DNA from: Camellia lanceoleosa
Taxonomy: Eukaryota > Streptophyta > Magnoliopsida > Ericales > Theaceae
Length of the DNA: 64,000 bases
Direction of reading: 5' to 3'
Assembly: GCA_025200525.1 (NCBI GenBank)
Contig: CM045763.1
Span: forward strand, 66,847,018-66,911,017
Shown here: piece after piece, positions 1 through 10,740 of the stretch
Position numbering within the stretch: the first letter of the stretch is position 1
Layout of the letters: every line of letters begins with the position of its first letter
Position numbers and translations under genes: made by a program
Notes under the pieces: generated by a model
Database searches by the model: none
What the model saw: the letters and a program-made list of their open reading frames with translations, nothing else
Told to the model about the DNA's origin: nothing

Positions 1-770
1 TTAACTACTGGTTAAGCACCTTCTCGGCCTAATTATTGTTAAGCATCTTCTTGGCTTAACTTCGGTTAAGAATCTTCTCGGCTTAACTACAGTTAAGCAT
101 CTTCTCAGCCTAACTACTGTTAAGCATCTTCTTGGCTTAACTTCGGTTAAGAATCTTCTCGGCTTAACTACAGTTAAGCATCTTCTCGGCCTAATTATTG
201 TTAAGCATCTTCTTGGCTTAACTTCGGTTAAGAATCTTCTCGGCTTAACTACAGTTAAGCATCTTCTCAGCCTAACTACTGTTAAGCATCTTCTTGGCTT
301 AACTACGGTTAAGCATCTTCTTGGTCTTAACTTTGGGTTAAGAATCTTCTCGGCTTAACTACGGTTAAGCATCTTCTTGGTCTTAACTACGGTTAAGCAT
401 CTTCTTGGTCTTAACTTCGGGTTAAGAATCTTCTTGGCTTAACTACGGTTAAGCATCTTCTTGGCTTAACTACGGTTAAGCATCTTCTTGGTCTTAACTT
501 CAGGTTAAGAATTTTCTCGGCTTAACTACGGTTAAGCATCTTCTTGGCTTAACTACGGTTAAGCATCTTCTTGGTCTTAACTTCGGGTTAAGAATCTTCT
601 TGGCTTAACTACTGTGGTCTTAACTTCGGATTAAGAATCTTCTCGGCTTAACTACGGTTAAGCATCTTCTTGGTCTTAACTACGGTTAAGCATCTTCTTG
701 GTCTTAACTTCGGGTTAAGAATCTTCTTGGCTTAACTACGGTTAAGCATCTTCTTGGCTTCAAGCTGGGG
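1..770. repeat. tandem array of about 28 palindromic 27-29 bp monomers
   Basis: Each monomer carries CTTAAC, a 4-base spacer (TACG, TTCG or similar) and GTTAAG, followed by a CATCTTCTTGGC or AATCTTCTCGGC arm. In the left half the monomer types recur in threes (about 82 bp), and alternate trimers carry TCGGCC or TCAGCC, so there is higher-order organisation. Both strands carry frequent TAA, so the array is non-coding. It lies inside the internal region of the minus-strand retroelement. Confidence 0.95.
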
Positions 771-924
771 TTTTCAACCCGGCCAACTTTAGTCTGATCT
801 TCTGTGTTTCCTTTTTATCCTCTGGGATCTTAGATCTGTTCGCTGTGCTCTTCTCTTCTCGGACTTAAGCGCCGAGATCTTATCTTCTTAGATCTGCTCA
901 CTCGGGTTGAGCTCTTCTTTTCTT

Positions 925-1098
925 GGGCCTACTCATCTAGGCCGAGATCATGTCTTCTAGGATCCGGGATCTGGAATCCGGAATCTGCTCACTTAGGCTG
1001 AGTTCTCATCTTCTCGGGCCTACTCATCTAGGCCGAGATGACGTCTTCTCGGATCCGGGATCTAGAATCCAGGATCTGCTCACTTAGGCTGAGCTCTT
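925..1098. repeat. two tandem copies of a 91-bp unit
   Basis: The segment beginning GGGCCTACTCATCTAGGCCG occurs at 925 and again at 1016, followed each time by GGATCCGGGATCT and CTGCTCACTTAGGCTGAG. The duplication lies between the palindromic array and the gag-like ORF of the minus-strand retroelement, and is probably non-coding. Confidence 0.85.
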
Positions 1099-1394
1099 CT
1101 ATACTTGAATGTCATCTCCTTGGGAGCACTCATGCCCCCCGTCTTTGCATCCTTTCTGGAAGGGTCTTCGTTCTTCCGCAGGTATCTATCCTTCCATACC
1201 TGGAGGTCATCTTTGTTGTAGTATCCGCTTCGATCTGTTGTCTTTGATGCGTCACCTTCCTGGCCGGCGTCTTTCACTCCGTGACTCTGGTCACGAGTTT
1301 CTGTGTTGCGGTTGTCCCCTTCAGCGTCGAGGTCGATAGATCTCTCATTCTCAGCAGGAGTGTTTGTCTTCAATCTGATCCTTCTGTCCGTCAT
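1080..1394 (-). pseudogene. gag-like N-terminal ORF of the minus-strand retroelement
   Basis: This 104-residue minus-strand ORF starts about 25 bp after the primer-binding site, the expected place for gag. The protein is highly charged and hydrophilic (many D, E, R and K, start MTDRRIRLKTN) and shows no zinc knuckle or protease motif. It ends where the 91-bp repeats begin, so it is probably a truncated gag start. The identification rests on position in the element rather than on a recognised domain. It could be a chance ORF. Confidence 0.4.
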
Positions 1395-1418
1395 TAGCCA
1401 TCTATTCTTCTTTCTTTC

Positions 1419-1434
1419 CCACAGACGGCGCCAA
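1419..1434 (-). other. primer-binding site of the minus-strand retroelement
   Basis: On the minus strand the LTR ends in ACACA, then AT, then TTGGCGCCGTCTGTGG. This is a standard primer-site layout in plant gypsy elements. It fixes the orientation of the element and the inner LTR border at 1437. Confidence 0.8.
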
Positions 1435-1660
1435 ATTGTGTGAGTGATTTTCGACCATCTTGCCGCTTAGTAACCACTGAGTGCTTGGCGAATAGATGGC
1501 ACCTGCCCGACCTACAACAGAAATTTAAGAATCCTGCGGTGGTTTCGACCACCCGGGGGCACTCCGACGATCAAGTCAGTATATCTCTCAAAGATAAATC
1601 AAGTGCTAAACTCACAAGCTTGAGTATCAAAAGCATACCTTAGACCCATAGGGGTGCCTC

Positions 1661-1669
1661 TCTTTTATA
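1661..1669 (-). promoter_or_regulatory. TATA box in the gypsy LTR
   Basis: The minus strand reads GGCTATAAAAGAGAGG in the middle of the LTR, the usual position of the U3/R promoter. This agrees with minus-strand transcription towards the gag-like ORF. Confidence 0.6.
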
Positions 1670-1940
1670 GCCAATACAATCCTAGTCCCAATAGGAGCCT
1701 GCCCCTAATGGACTCAGGATTACTGCTAATTTGGGACTCTCAGTGGGATCAGGATAAACTCTCTAAGAGTCTTATCTTTACCCAAACTGAAGTCTTCTCC
1801 CAATCTAGGACTCTTGTCCATATCCAGGTTGAGTTCCCTCTTCATTCTAGGACTCTTGTCCCTTATCCACTTTTCTCGGATTCCGATATCTTCGGAGATA
1901 ACCTCGGCCTAACCGAGATCACCTCGGCATCACGACCAGG

Positions 1941-1986
1941 ACACGTGGCACCTCGGCTGACACGTCGGCGTCACCTTGCCACGTGT
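1941..1986. promoter_or_regulatory. cluster of three ACGT-core (G-box-like) elements in U3
   Basis: ACACGTGGC, ACACGTCGG and CCACGTGT lie within about 46 bp near the outer end of the LTR, upstream of its TATA box. ACGT-core boxes bind plant bZIP and bHLH factors. A role in stress- or ABA-responsive transcription is inference only. Confidence 0.5.
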
Positions 1987-2012
1987 TGGTACTCTGAAAA
2001 TATGTCCCCACA

Positions 2013-3333
2013 ATCCTCATCTTCAATTTTAAAATTTTAATTTTTCTTCTATCCACCCACCCCTCATTTGTCGCTATATTGCTGTCACTCTCAGACCTTT
2101 ATTACCGCTACCATGACGGCCATTTCCACTCCCATTTCATTCTCTTCCATCCTACAGTCAACCTCGAAAGTAAGTGGTTTGCAATGGGGACTTGTGAAAG
2201 TGCATGGCGAAATGTGATCGCAAGCATGGGGGTAAAAAAGCAACATAAGAGGATGGCGGATAAGAGAGGTAACACTTATGGGTGGTCAGACATTGGGCCG
2301 AACTGGGTCGAGGTGGGGTTGATCCGACACTATATAATAAGAGATTTTTTTGTTCGCCTAAGTTCGGCCCGGCTCTAACATCTAGCCTCTACATCTGCCC
2401 AAATTTTGCCAAAAAATTCAAATCCACTTATTGGGCAATATGTTAAATAAAAATAAAAATAAAAACATTCCATAATTAAATTCAACTTTATATTATGTTT
2501 ATTAAATAAATATATTGATATCATTTTAAATTGATGGATTTCGTGTATAAATTAAATGATTTCTTAAATAAATTTAATCACACATCACCACAAATGTGAG
2601 TTTCAATAAAATCAACAAAGATAAAGTCTAGATCACAACAAAAATATTTTTTTTAATTTATTTTAATTAATTAATTAAACAACAGGCCGAGATGAGCTAC
2701 GTTCAAAGTATAAATCCCAGCCAAGTTTATTAATATATCGGGCAGAAAAAGTTGGCCCGACTTGGCTGTATGGACTAAAACAACCTTTCTAAGCCCTAAA
2801 AAAATAGAGCTGGGCTTGGCAGACTGGGCGGGCCAACAGGTTAATGCCTTGTAGTGTTTTAGAATTTAGGTGTGGGTGGAAGAAGATAAGAATATTATAG
2901 TATTTTTATTCTAGAAAAAATTGTATTAAGAAAAAAATTATTAAGTGTGTGAATTAAGAAATATTTGTGTAAAACTATAATTACCCTTCTATTTAATATA
3001 CTTTAAGAAATAAATTATTCTAACTAGTTTCAAAATTAACCATACAACACACATAACAGTTCCACACCCCATATCCATCGAGAGACTGTCACAATATTAC
3101 ATGTTATAAAATAGGAAAAATTAGTCTAACATTCCCATCCAACTTTTGATGATGGAAAAGGTTCACGACATTATTTTTTGTAGCTTAAGATCCTTCAACA
3201 ACACACCATAGCACACTCTAATTCAAGATTTATCACTGTCACTAGTGCCAAAGATTGTAAGAGAAAGAGAGACACAACAACAATAAAGTGAAACAACTGA
3301 GAGAGATACCCATCGAACAAGCTCTCTCGCGCC
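2013..3333. other. AT-rich intergenic stretch, no gene seen
   Basis: The GC-richer parts (2280-2400, 2690-2850) are full of GGGC/GGCCGA words and look like decayed element ends. The rest is A/T-rich. CT/GA-rich sequence just before 3334 could be a 5' leader. Confidence 0.5.
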
Positions 3334-3624
3334 ATGGTGGCTCAAGTGAACAAACCAGGCTCTCTCAAAGGTGGTGGGGGTGACCTCGATCGCAACTACT
3401 TAGAGAATACCAAGACCTTGTTTTGTGTTCTCAATCTTCTCTCTCGCAACCACCTTTTTTCCCAAGATGTCTTCGATTCCATCTCCTCAATCTATTTTAG
3501 CGATGACAACATTGACAAAGGAGACGCCGCGAAAGGCGTCGTCGTCAACGGCGATGGTGACAGTGTTGGTGGATCTGATGTCAATGTTGTTGAGAAGGTT
3601 TCGATGAGATATACTCATGTTTGA
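3334..3624 (+). CDS. unrecognised exon-like ORF (possible first exon or captured gene fragment)
   Basis: This 96-codon ORF starts in a good plant context (CGCGCCATGG) after a purine-rich leader, and base composition changes sharply at its start. It encodes MVAQVNKPGSLKGG, then a stretch around residues 25-50 rich in L, S and N, then a Gly/Asp/Val-rich tail. A candidate splice donor (GAGAAG|GTTTCG) lies near 3597, so the last residues may be intronic. I recognise no domain and see no convincing second exon downstream. It could be the 5' end of a real gene, a gene fragment carried by a transposon, or a decayed copy. Confidence 0.4.
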   Translation: MVAQVNKPGSLKGGGGDLDRNYLENTKTLFCVLNLLSRNHLFSQDVFDSISSIYFSDDNIDKGDAAKGVVVNGDGDSVGGSDVNVVEKVSMRYTHV

Positions 3625-6020
3625 ATTTGAGTTTTCTTGGAATTTGGATCCATTTTGTGGCTGTGATTCAAAAATCTAGGGTTATTTGTTGTTCTGAATT
3701 TTGGGTTTTGATTTTTTCTCATTGTGTTTGATGGGTTTTCTTTTTTCTTTTACTTTCTGCATTGATTCGAAATTTTTGTCCTGAAAAATAAAATTTAGGA
3801 GTAAAGAATTTATTTTATTTCTTTTCACCTCAAATGCACATAGAGATATCTAGAAAGAAAATTCAACAAGTTGTTTTCAATTTAGAGGTGGATCCTCAGC
3901 TATTTCATGAGTTTTTGATTTTGTTGGTATTGCTAAAACCTTTAATTTAAAACAATTCTTTCTTTTATCTCATCATTATCATTGATAAAATCGCGATATA
4001 TGATGTTAATGAATATTTGTATGTGTAAAATTTGATGTGTACAATCTAGGCAAGATCGCTTTGATCAATATTGGTGCATTTGTTGTTCGAATGTCTTACA
4101 GTCCAGAGAAAATTGGTCCAAATGGTGATTGTTCAATTTTTTCTGGTTTGGTCAAAAACACTGAGAAAATTGTGAGCAAATCACAATGGGGAGTGTGTGA
4201 TTTGGCTAGAGAAAATTAACATGATAATAAAGAGAAAATCAAATTTCTTTGGCCATCAAACAGAGAAATGTATCCTAGAAAAAATCAACAGACACAAGGG
4301 GAATTCTAGAGAAATTTCATATCTCAAGGGGATATCTTAATGCCAGAGAAATTTCATTTTTACAAATTTCTCTGGCTATCACATACAAATCTGGGAGTTT
4401 AATGTGGTTAGAGAAATTTCAAATGCCAGAGAAAATTTCAAAACACAGAGAAAATTAGAAAAATTGAGCAAACCCGAGAAATTCTTCTGAAAAAATGTTG
4501 AGGGACCCCAACCACTATGAAAATATTGCATGTCTTTTATCTTATAAAATCTTAATACTACGGACCTTAAAAAAAAATTCCCCTGTAAAATATTGGATTT
4601 AGGTTGGGAAATTAAAAAATTCATTGTTGAATTATAATTTGGAGCTCGTTTGTGATTTTTTCTTTTTTTTTTTTACTAGCATACCGCCTGTGTTAAGCAC
4701 GGAATTAAACAATGATTCATAAGTTTATTTTTTAATTAATTTTAAAAAATAATAATAATAATAGTAAGTAAGTTTTAACTTTTTTTTTAACAAAAAGAGT
4801 ATTTGAAATTAGCTTTTTAAGTGGTTGTTTGGCCTTTTTAAGAGATTAAAAAAAAAAAATTAATGTATTTAGTAATGAGTTTTTCAATGATGTGGGAAAA
4901 TGCAAATATTTTTATTTGTTATTTAAAATTTTCATTTTAGCCTTCCAAATGTGTAATCGTCTATGCACTCATTCACAAGAATTGTTTGGTCTTTTCAAAC
5001 TGGTAGAAAGATTTTTGAACCCTTTTCTTTTTTTCTTTTTCTTTTTTGTACATGCCAAACACATTTTGGCACTCTTTAATTTCTTGACTTTTTAATCAAA
5101 AACATAACATCCCAAACACGGCATCAATTACACAATTTTTATTTTATTTTATTTTTTGTTGCTATTAATGTTTTGTCCCAAATGTTATATAACAAATAGA
5201 TATATAATAATCCAATTGGTAAAATTAAAACAAATGAATTTTCTAAAATTACAAAAATTATACTTTCGGTCAAGTAGAATTACATTATTAACAAAAATCA
5301 TAATTATAATTAATCCTACCATAGTTTGTCAAGTGATATAACAATCTTATCTTTTTTTTGTCTTCCTTCTTCTCTCACACTCATCTTCTATCTCTCTTAA
5401 TTTTTAAGGCGGTGTGGCAAAAAAAATTGAAATGAAATATTTAAATATTTAAATTTTTTTTAGTAAGTACATTAGAAAAAATATTATCGTATTAGTAAAT
5501 TTTGGTTTGTCAATTGCTAGAGTATGATAAATTTAAGTTGACTGTAAAATATAGGGGTATTTTAATTTTTTTTTTTAATTTTATGAGATGATCTAGGTAT
5601 CTAAGCCATGTTAGATTGATGTCGATCAACACAAATTGAAGAGTCACTTGACCAATTTAGTAATTTTTTAAATTGGTAAACATATATCATTAGTAATTTT
5701 TTTAATAATAAAAACATACATATTTATGCATATTTAATAGTTTTGAAAAAATAGATTAAATATAATTTTTTTTATAGTTTTATAATTATGGTCGTAACTT
5801 TACTTTAATCTAGACAACTATAGATTTTTTTAAACAAAATTAAACAAAAATCAATTCAAATAAAATATCACTACAATTCAAACAAAAATAAAAAGATATT
5901 TGTTTATGTAAATATTTTTTGAATTGACATTTTTAAACAAAATCAACTGCAGATAAAAATATTAATTTATAAAAATATTAAATAAAAAACTATTAGGTAC
6001 TTTTAAAATAATGCTCTACA
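3625..6020. other. AT-rich intergenic stretch with short dispersed repeats
   Basis: Between about 4100 and 4490 the phrase CAGAGAAATTT or AGAGAAAATT recurs many times in both orientations. The rest is homopolymer-rich A/T sequence. No ORF here resembles a protein. Confidence 0.5.
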
Positions 6021-6025
6021 CCAAT

Positions 6026-6496
6026 TGTTGGAAACTAGATCGGGTACAGGACCCGAATTTGGGTATCCATAGGACATAACCCATAACCCATATCAGATTA
6101 TCTAAATAATTTGAATTTGAATTTAAATTATTTTCTATCTAGATAACCCACTATCTATTATCTATATCTATCATATCTTATCAAAAGATATGGATAGATA
6201 GATAGAATCAGCCTATATATCAGATATGTTTTATATGGGATGTGGGATGATTAGAATCACGAATAATTTGTTTTTTCCATACTCTCTCTCTAACTCTCTC
6301 CCATCTGTAAAACGATCAATCCTTTGCGTTGTGACTGGTGTGTGTGATACTCATATTGTAGTATCACTCCATTGCTGGGTATTCATAATTCATGGTTGTC
6401 AAGCACGTGATTTACCCACAAGGTTCTTCATTTCGAATTCTTTTACACAAGGTATAGTTTGAATCCTTTTACTCGCTGTGTTATCCATATCTCACA
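6026..6496 (+). repeat. 5' LTR of the copia element (471 bp)
   Basis: It has TG...CA ends and matches the 3' LTR at 25204-25688 along its length, including the CTATCTAGATAACCCAC and CAAGCACGTGATTTACC segments. A CT-rich tract lies in the middle. The outer flank is CCAAT and the inner flank is a methionine-tRNA primer site. Confidence 0.95.
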
Positions 6497-6497
6497 T

Positions 6498-6511
6498 TGG
6501 TATCAAAGCCA
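6498..6511 (+). other. primer-binding site (initiator methionine tRNA type)
   Basis: TGGTATCAAAGCC directly follows the LTR end. The usual plant motif is TGGTATCAGAGC, so there is a G-to-A change at one position. Confidence 0.9.
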
Positions 6512-7590
6512 TAAATGGGCATTTTCGTGCTTATTTTTTATGCATTAAAAAAATGTATATAATTATATATATACATGATATATGCATGAAAATTAATATT
6601 CTTTCAAACTTTCTCTGATCAACCTAAAATTTATATATGTTGTATTACATTTCATGTAGAATATATCTACAAATTTCATGAAAATCTAACGGTTAGATTG
6701 TAAGAAAAATGGAGATCCATTTTATATTCTCGAAACTTTGTTTGAGTGATGGTTTTACATGCTTTAATTTCAGTCTACAAATATTACATATTCAGAATCC
6801 TTGCTTTGAGACCTTTGAAACCATATATTATTTTTTAGATTTGGACTTACGGTTGATGAGAAAAATCAAACTCTAATTTGGGTTCGTTTGGGTTTTTGAG
6901 TGGCTTAAGGAAGAAGATGAAGTACAAAGTTTCTGCACTTCCACTCTCATTAGAGAGAAAGTGTGATACACCCCATTATTTTTGTTTGTTAAATGTCATT
7001 TTTAAGACCATCAATGTTTTTATCTTGGAAAATGGAGTCTGGCAGTACTAAAATTGGACCAGAAAACACCTTGGAAAGCGGTGTGTGAGCCGCACGCGCC
7101 AGATGACGCCATCAGCGGCGGCCATGTGCTGCTACATGTTATCACGCACCAGGCGTTCTTCTCACGTACGTATCATCCACGCTGTCCACGGACGCGTTGT
7201 CTGCGCCGTCATGCGTGCGCTGTTGTAGACATCCCATTTTTGACCGACCTTAAGACTCAGACGTCACCGATTGAGCGCTCGGTGATGTTGCATGTTGTGC
7301 TCGTTCAGAAGTCTCAGAGTCGCGGCCGTGCGCCCCCGCCTCCGGACTTCTGAACCCTCTTCTGTGCCTTGTCTCGGTTTGCGAACCAGACTCGGTTTTC
7401 TCCGTTTTCTTTCCTGAGGGGAGAGAATGGTCCCGTATACTATCTCTCGGTGGCCGTGGGCTACATTTCGTGGCCGTAGGCCATTTTGCCCATTTCGGGT
7501 CGGTTCCCTTTTTTGGGCCGTCGGTGCCTCGGCTCGGGACCGCCCAACCATCTCCGATTTCTCCAGTTTTTGGCATGCATCTCATTTACT

Positions 7591-7910
7591 CCATACCGAG
7601 GGACACTGGGGTCTCAAATACCCACTTCGTGGCCGAACGCCACTTTCGGTGCTTACAGCCCATTTTTGGGACCCCAAACTGCGTGATTTGGGCCCCGAGC
7701 ATTCATTTTGCTTTGGTTTTTGTTCATTTTCGGCGAGTACCTCTGTTTTATCATACCGAGGGACACTGGGGTCTCAGATACCCACTTCATGGCCGAACGC
7801 CACTTTCGGTGCTTACAGCCCATTTTCGGGACCCCGAACTACGTGATTTGGGCCCCGAGCATTCATTTTGCATTAGTTTTTGTTCAATTTTGGCAGGTAC
7901 CTCTGTTTTA
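7591..7910. repeat. two tandem copies of a 160-bp unit
   Basis: The phrase ACCGAGGGACACTGGGGTCT occurs in each copy, 160 bp apart. CCGAACGCCACTTTCGGTGC and GTGATTTGGGCCCCGAGC follow each time. ORFs over this region on both strands are by-products of the repeat. Confidence 0.9.
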
Positions 7911-8778
7911 GCACCAGGAAGATCACTGGAGGGTGGGAGGACAGTAATTGTCTCAGAAAACCAGTTTCGCTCCTCCCGTCCGCTTTGCTCACTTAGGGCT
8001 AATGTTGAACACCCTAGGGATATTTTCTTGGCCGAGACTACATATTTGTGATGAGGGACATGGGAGGACCCTAAAAGTGGTGGTCGGCCAAGAATTGTTA
8101 TTTTCATTTTTGAGCCTCTCTTTCAAGTTGAATGTTGTGCCTCTGTTTGAGTTGCCAAATTCCAACCATGGGGTCTTGTTCTACACACAGGAGGACACCA
8201 AAAATATGGTGGCGGCCATTAATTGTTCACTTCATTTTTGGCCATGGCCGGACGGGCCATGAGGAGTGGGGTGGCCGGCCGGCCATCTTCAAGAAAAGGA
8301 CCTGGCCGGCCTGCTTCCTGCTTTTGACCCCTTTACACCTGTCCAACTGTTTTTTCCAAATATCTTTTGCCTCCGGGGGTTATTTTGGGGGGGAAAGCTT
8401 GGATGCATTTCCTCCCTTTACACCCCTTTCTTGCCCATTTAAGGGGCTGACCTCCTTCTTTGTTAGGGTTAGCAACTTTCTTCTCAAGAGCATATCTCCC
8501 ATTGCCTCCATTTCCCTCTCCAAAAGCTCCAAAAACCTTCAAGTTTCTAGCCCACTTGTTCATCAACCCTAAGCTTCACCATCACCACCTCCATTCCAGC
8601 AGCAAAGGAGGATTTTTCAGAGGCTAAGAAGCAACAAATTGAAGCCAAGAAGCAACAAAAGCTTGATCTTCAAGGGTAAGTCACTATTTCCCCCCTTTGA
8701 GCACATTTTTGCATCAATTCTTTGCCCTACTTGCTCTCTGTTTTGGGCTCTGAACCCTACTGATTTTAGGCTTATTTT

Positions 8779-8967
8779 GAGCCCCTCTACAACATTGTAG
8801 AAGGGCTCAACCTTGTTTGGCACCGCTATGATGCACCTCTTTCAATATCACTCTTTGTGCCAATATTTTGCATGCTTTGTTTGGATTATGAGTGATCCAT
8901 TTTCGAGCCTGATATAAACTGTGAGTGGGCTTATTTTGAGCCCCTCTTCAACATTGAAGAAGGGCTC
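8779..8967. repeat. tandem hairpin-bearing repeats in the long LTR
   Basis: A 30-bp inverted repeat (arms GAGCCCCTCTACAA and TTGTAGAAGGGCTC) lies at 8779-8808. A second copy with arms GAGCCCCTCTTCAA and TTGAAGAAGGGCTC lies at 8938-8967, 159 bp on. Decayed versions follow near 9097 and 9568. One stem pair is A-T in the first copy and T-A in the second, and both keep a single C-A mismatch. Confidence 0.85.
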
Positions 8968-9955
8968 AACTATGTTTGGTGGTTCTATCATGCACTTGTT
9001 TTGTAATTCTTTCAATTTACCGTAAAATTGCATGGTTTCTTTAGCCTATTTGAAGTCTGATTTTGGGCATGCCATTAACTTAGATTGAGCTTATTTTAGG
9101 TCTCTCTACAACATTTTAGAATGGATCAATCTTGTTTGGGGCCTCCATGCATGGGCTCTCTTTATACCTCTCTTTGGCCCCATTTTGCATGCCTTTTTTA
9201 AGCTTATTTGGCTTCTGATTTAAGCCTTCATCAGGCCTGAAAAGAGCCTTATTTTTTCCTTCTTGTCATGTTTTTTTAAGGGTCTTATGCTATTTGGTGA
9301 ATACTTTTGGTACTTCATGTTAGACCCTCTTATACCCCCTTATTTTTGCATGCCTTGCTAGCTCATCATGCTTCTGTTTTTGAGCCTTCATCAGGCTTGG
9401 AAAGAGTCTTAAAATAACTCATTCTTCATGTTTTGTCAAGGGTCTTAGGCTGTTTGGTGCATCCTTTTGATACCTCATGTTATAGCCTTTGTTGGCTCAT
9501 ATTTTGCATGCTATTTTGAGCATATCTACATACTGAATTGGAGGATGTCATAAGCTGTAAATGTGCATATTTTTGGTCCCTCTTTAACGTTGTAGAACTG
9601 TATTTTTCAGTTTGAGTATTGTACATATCACTTGTTTCATCGTTCTCCTATTTTCCCCCATTTTTGCATGCTGTTTTTGCCATACTTGTGATTGTTGTTT
9701 GGACATTCTTTGTACTGGAAAAATCCTATTTTAGGGGCTGCTTAGCATCTGTCTTTACACTTCATGTCCATATTGTGCATGATTGGCATAGCTGTAGGCC
9801 ATTTCGGGTGCATAACATTGCATTTCAGGCAGCGGGTGTAATTTTGCTATAATTCGGGGGCTGTTTTTGCATCATTTTGGCTGCTGAAATTTGCATTTTC
9901 CATATGCCATATGCCACGTCTCATTTGCATGTCATTTCATGCCTTAGGGCCATTG

Positions 9956-10740
9956 CCTCGGTTTGCGTGCCCGTGTGCATGCATTTCGAGGCACTTCATT
10001 TTCATCTCCCGGCTTCTTATGTGAGTGTGGCTGAGACTCTCTCACATTAGTATAAGTCCAATCTGTATTTGGAGTGCCATTTCATACTTTTATGCCATTG
10101 CCTCGGTTTGCGTGCCCGTGTGCACGCATTTCGAGGCACTTCATTTTTATCCGACGGCCTCTTATGTGAGTGTGGCTGAGGCTCTCTCATGTTAGTGTAA
10201 GTCCATTTTGCATTCTGTATGTCATTTTAGCATCATTGCATTCCGTATGCCATCGCCTCGGTTTGCGTGCCCGTGTGCACGCATTTCGAGGCGCCTCATT
10301 TTTATCCGACGGCCTCTTATGTGAGTGCGGCTGAGGTCCTCTCATGTTAGTGTAAGCCCAATTTGCATTTTCTATGTCATTTGCATTGCGTATGCCTTTG
10401 CCTCGGTTTGCGTGCCCGTGGGCACGCATTTCGAGGCACTTCGTTTTTTTTTTTTTTTCTTTCGACGGCCTCTTATGTGAGTGCGGCTGAGGCTCTCTCA
10501 TGTTAGTGTAAGTCCAATTTGCATTCTGTATGCCATTTCACGTCTATATGTTACCACCTCGGTTCACGTGCTCGTGGGCACGCATTTCGAGGCATCTCAC
10601 TTTAGTCTCATTGTATATCATATTTCATGTTATTTCATGCTTTAGTATCATCGCCTCGGTTTGCGTGCCCGCGTGCACGCACTTCGAGGCATCTCATTTT
10701 CATAGCATTGTGCATACTAGGATTGTATTTTAGTTGCATT
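9956..10740. repeat. six tandem copies of a 97-155 bp unit
   Basis: CCTCGGTTTGCGTGCCCGTG or a close variant recurs at 9956, 10101, 10256, 10401, 10556 and 10653, each followed by CACGCATTTCGAGGCA. Spacings are 145, 155, 145, 155 and 97 bp. The array is non-coding and lies inside the long-LTR segment. Confidence 0.92.

Larger units (their letters stand above)
1..2012 (-). mobile_element. Ty3/gypsy-type LTR retroelement, 5' part, minus strand
   Basis: Read on the minus strand, the order is LTR (2012 to 1437), primer-binding site, a gag-like ORF, then non-coding tandem repeats running off the left edge. The primer-site core GGCGCCGTCTGTGGG two bases inside the LTR is typical of plant gypsy elements and their non-autonomous relatives. 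No protease, reverse transcriptase or integrase is visible, so it may be a large non-autonomous derivative or simply continue outside the window. The other LTR and the left target duplication are not in view. Confidence 0.7.
1437..2012 (-). repeat. 5' LTR (576 bp) of the minus-strand gypsy element
   Basis: On the minus strand the segment starts TGTGGGGACATATT and ends CACTCACACA, giving the TG...CA ends of an LTR, directly followed by the primer site. The bases after the outer border (ATCCT, 2013-2017) are the expected target duplication. Its partner would lie left of the window and cannot be checked. Confidence 0.8.

Noticed and set aside
1..770. CRISPR-like regularly spaced repeats
   Set aside because: Repeats are contiguous with no unique spacers, and the context is a plant retroelement.
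7054..8572. Several overlapping ORFs of 66-193 codons on both strands
   Set aside because: They lie on tandem repeats inside the long non-coding LTR segment, overlap in all frames, and show no recognisable domain.
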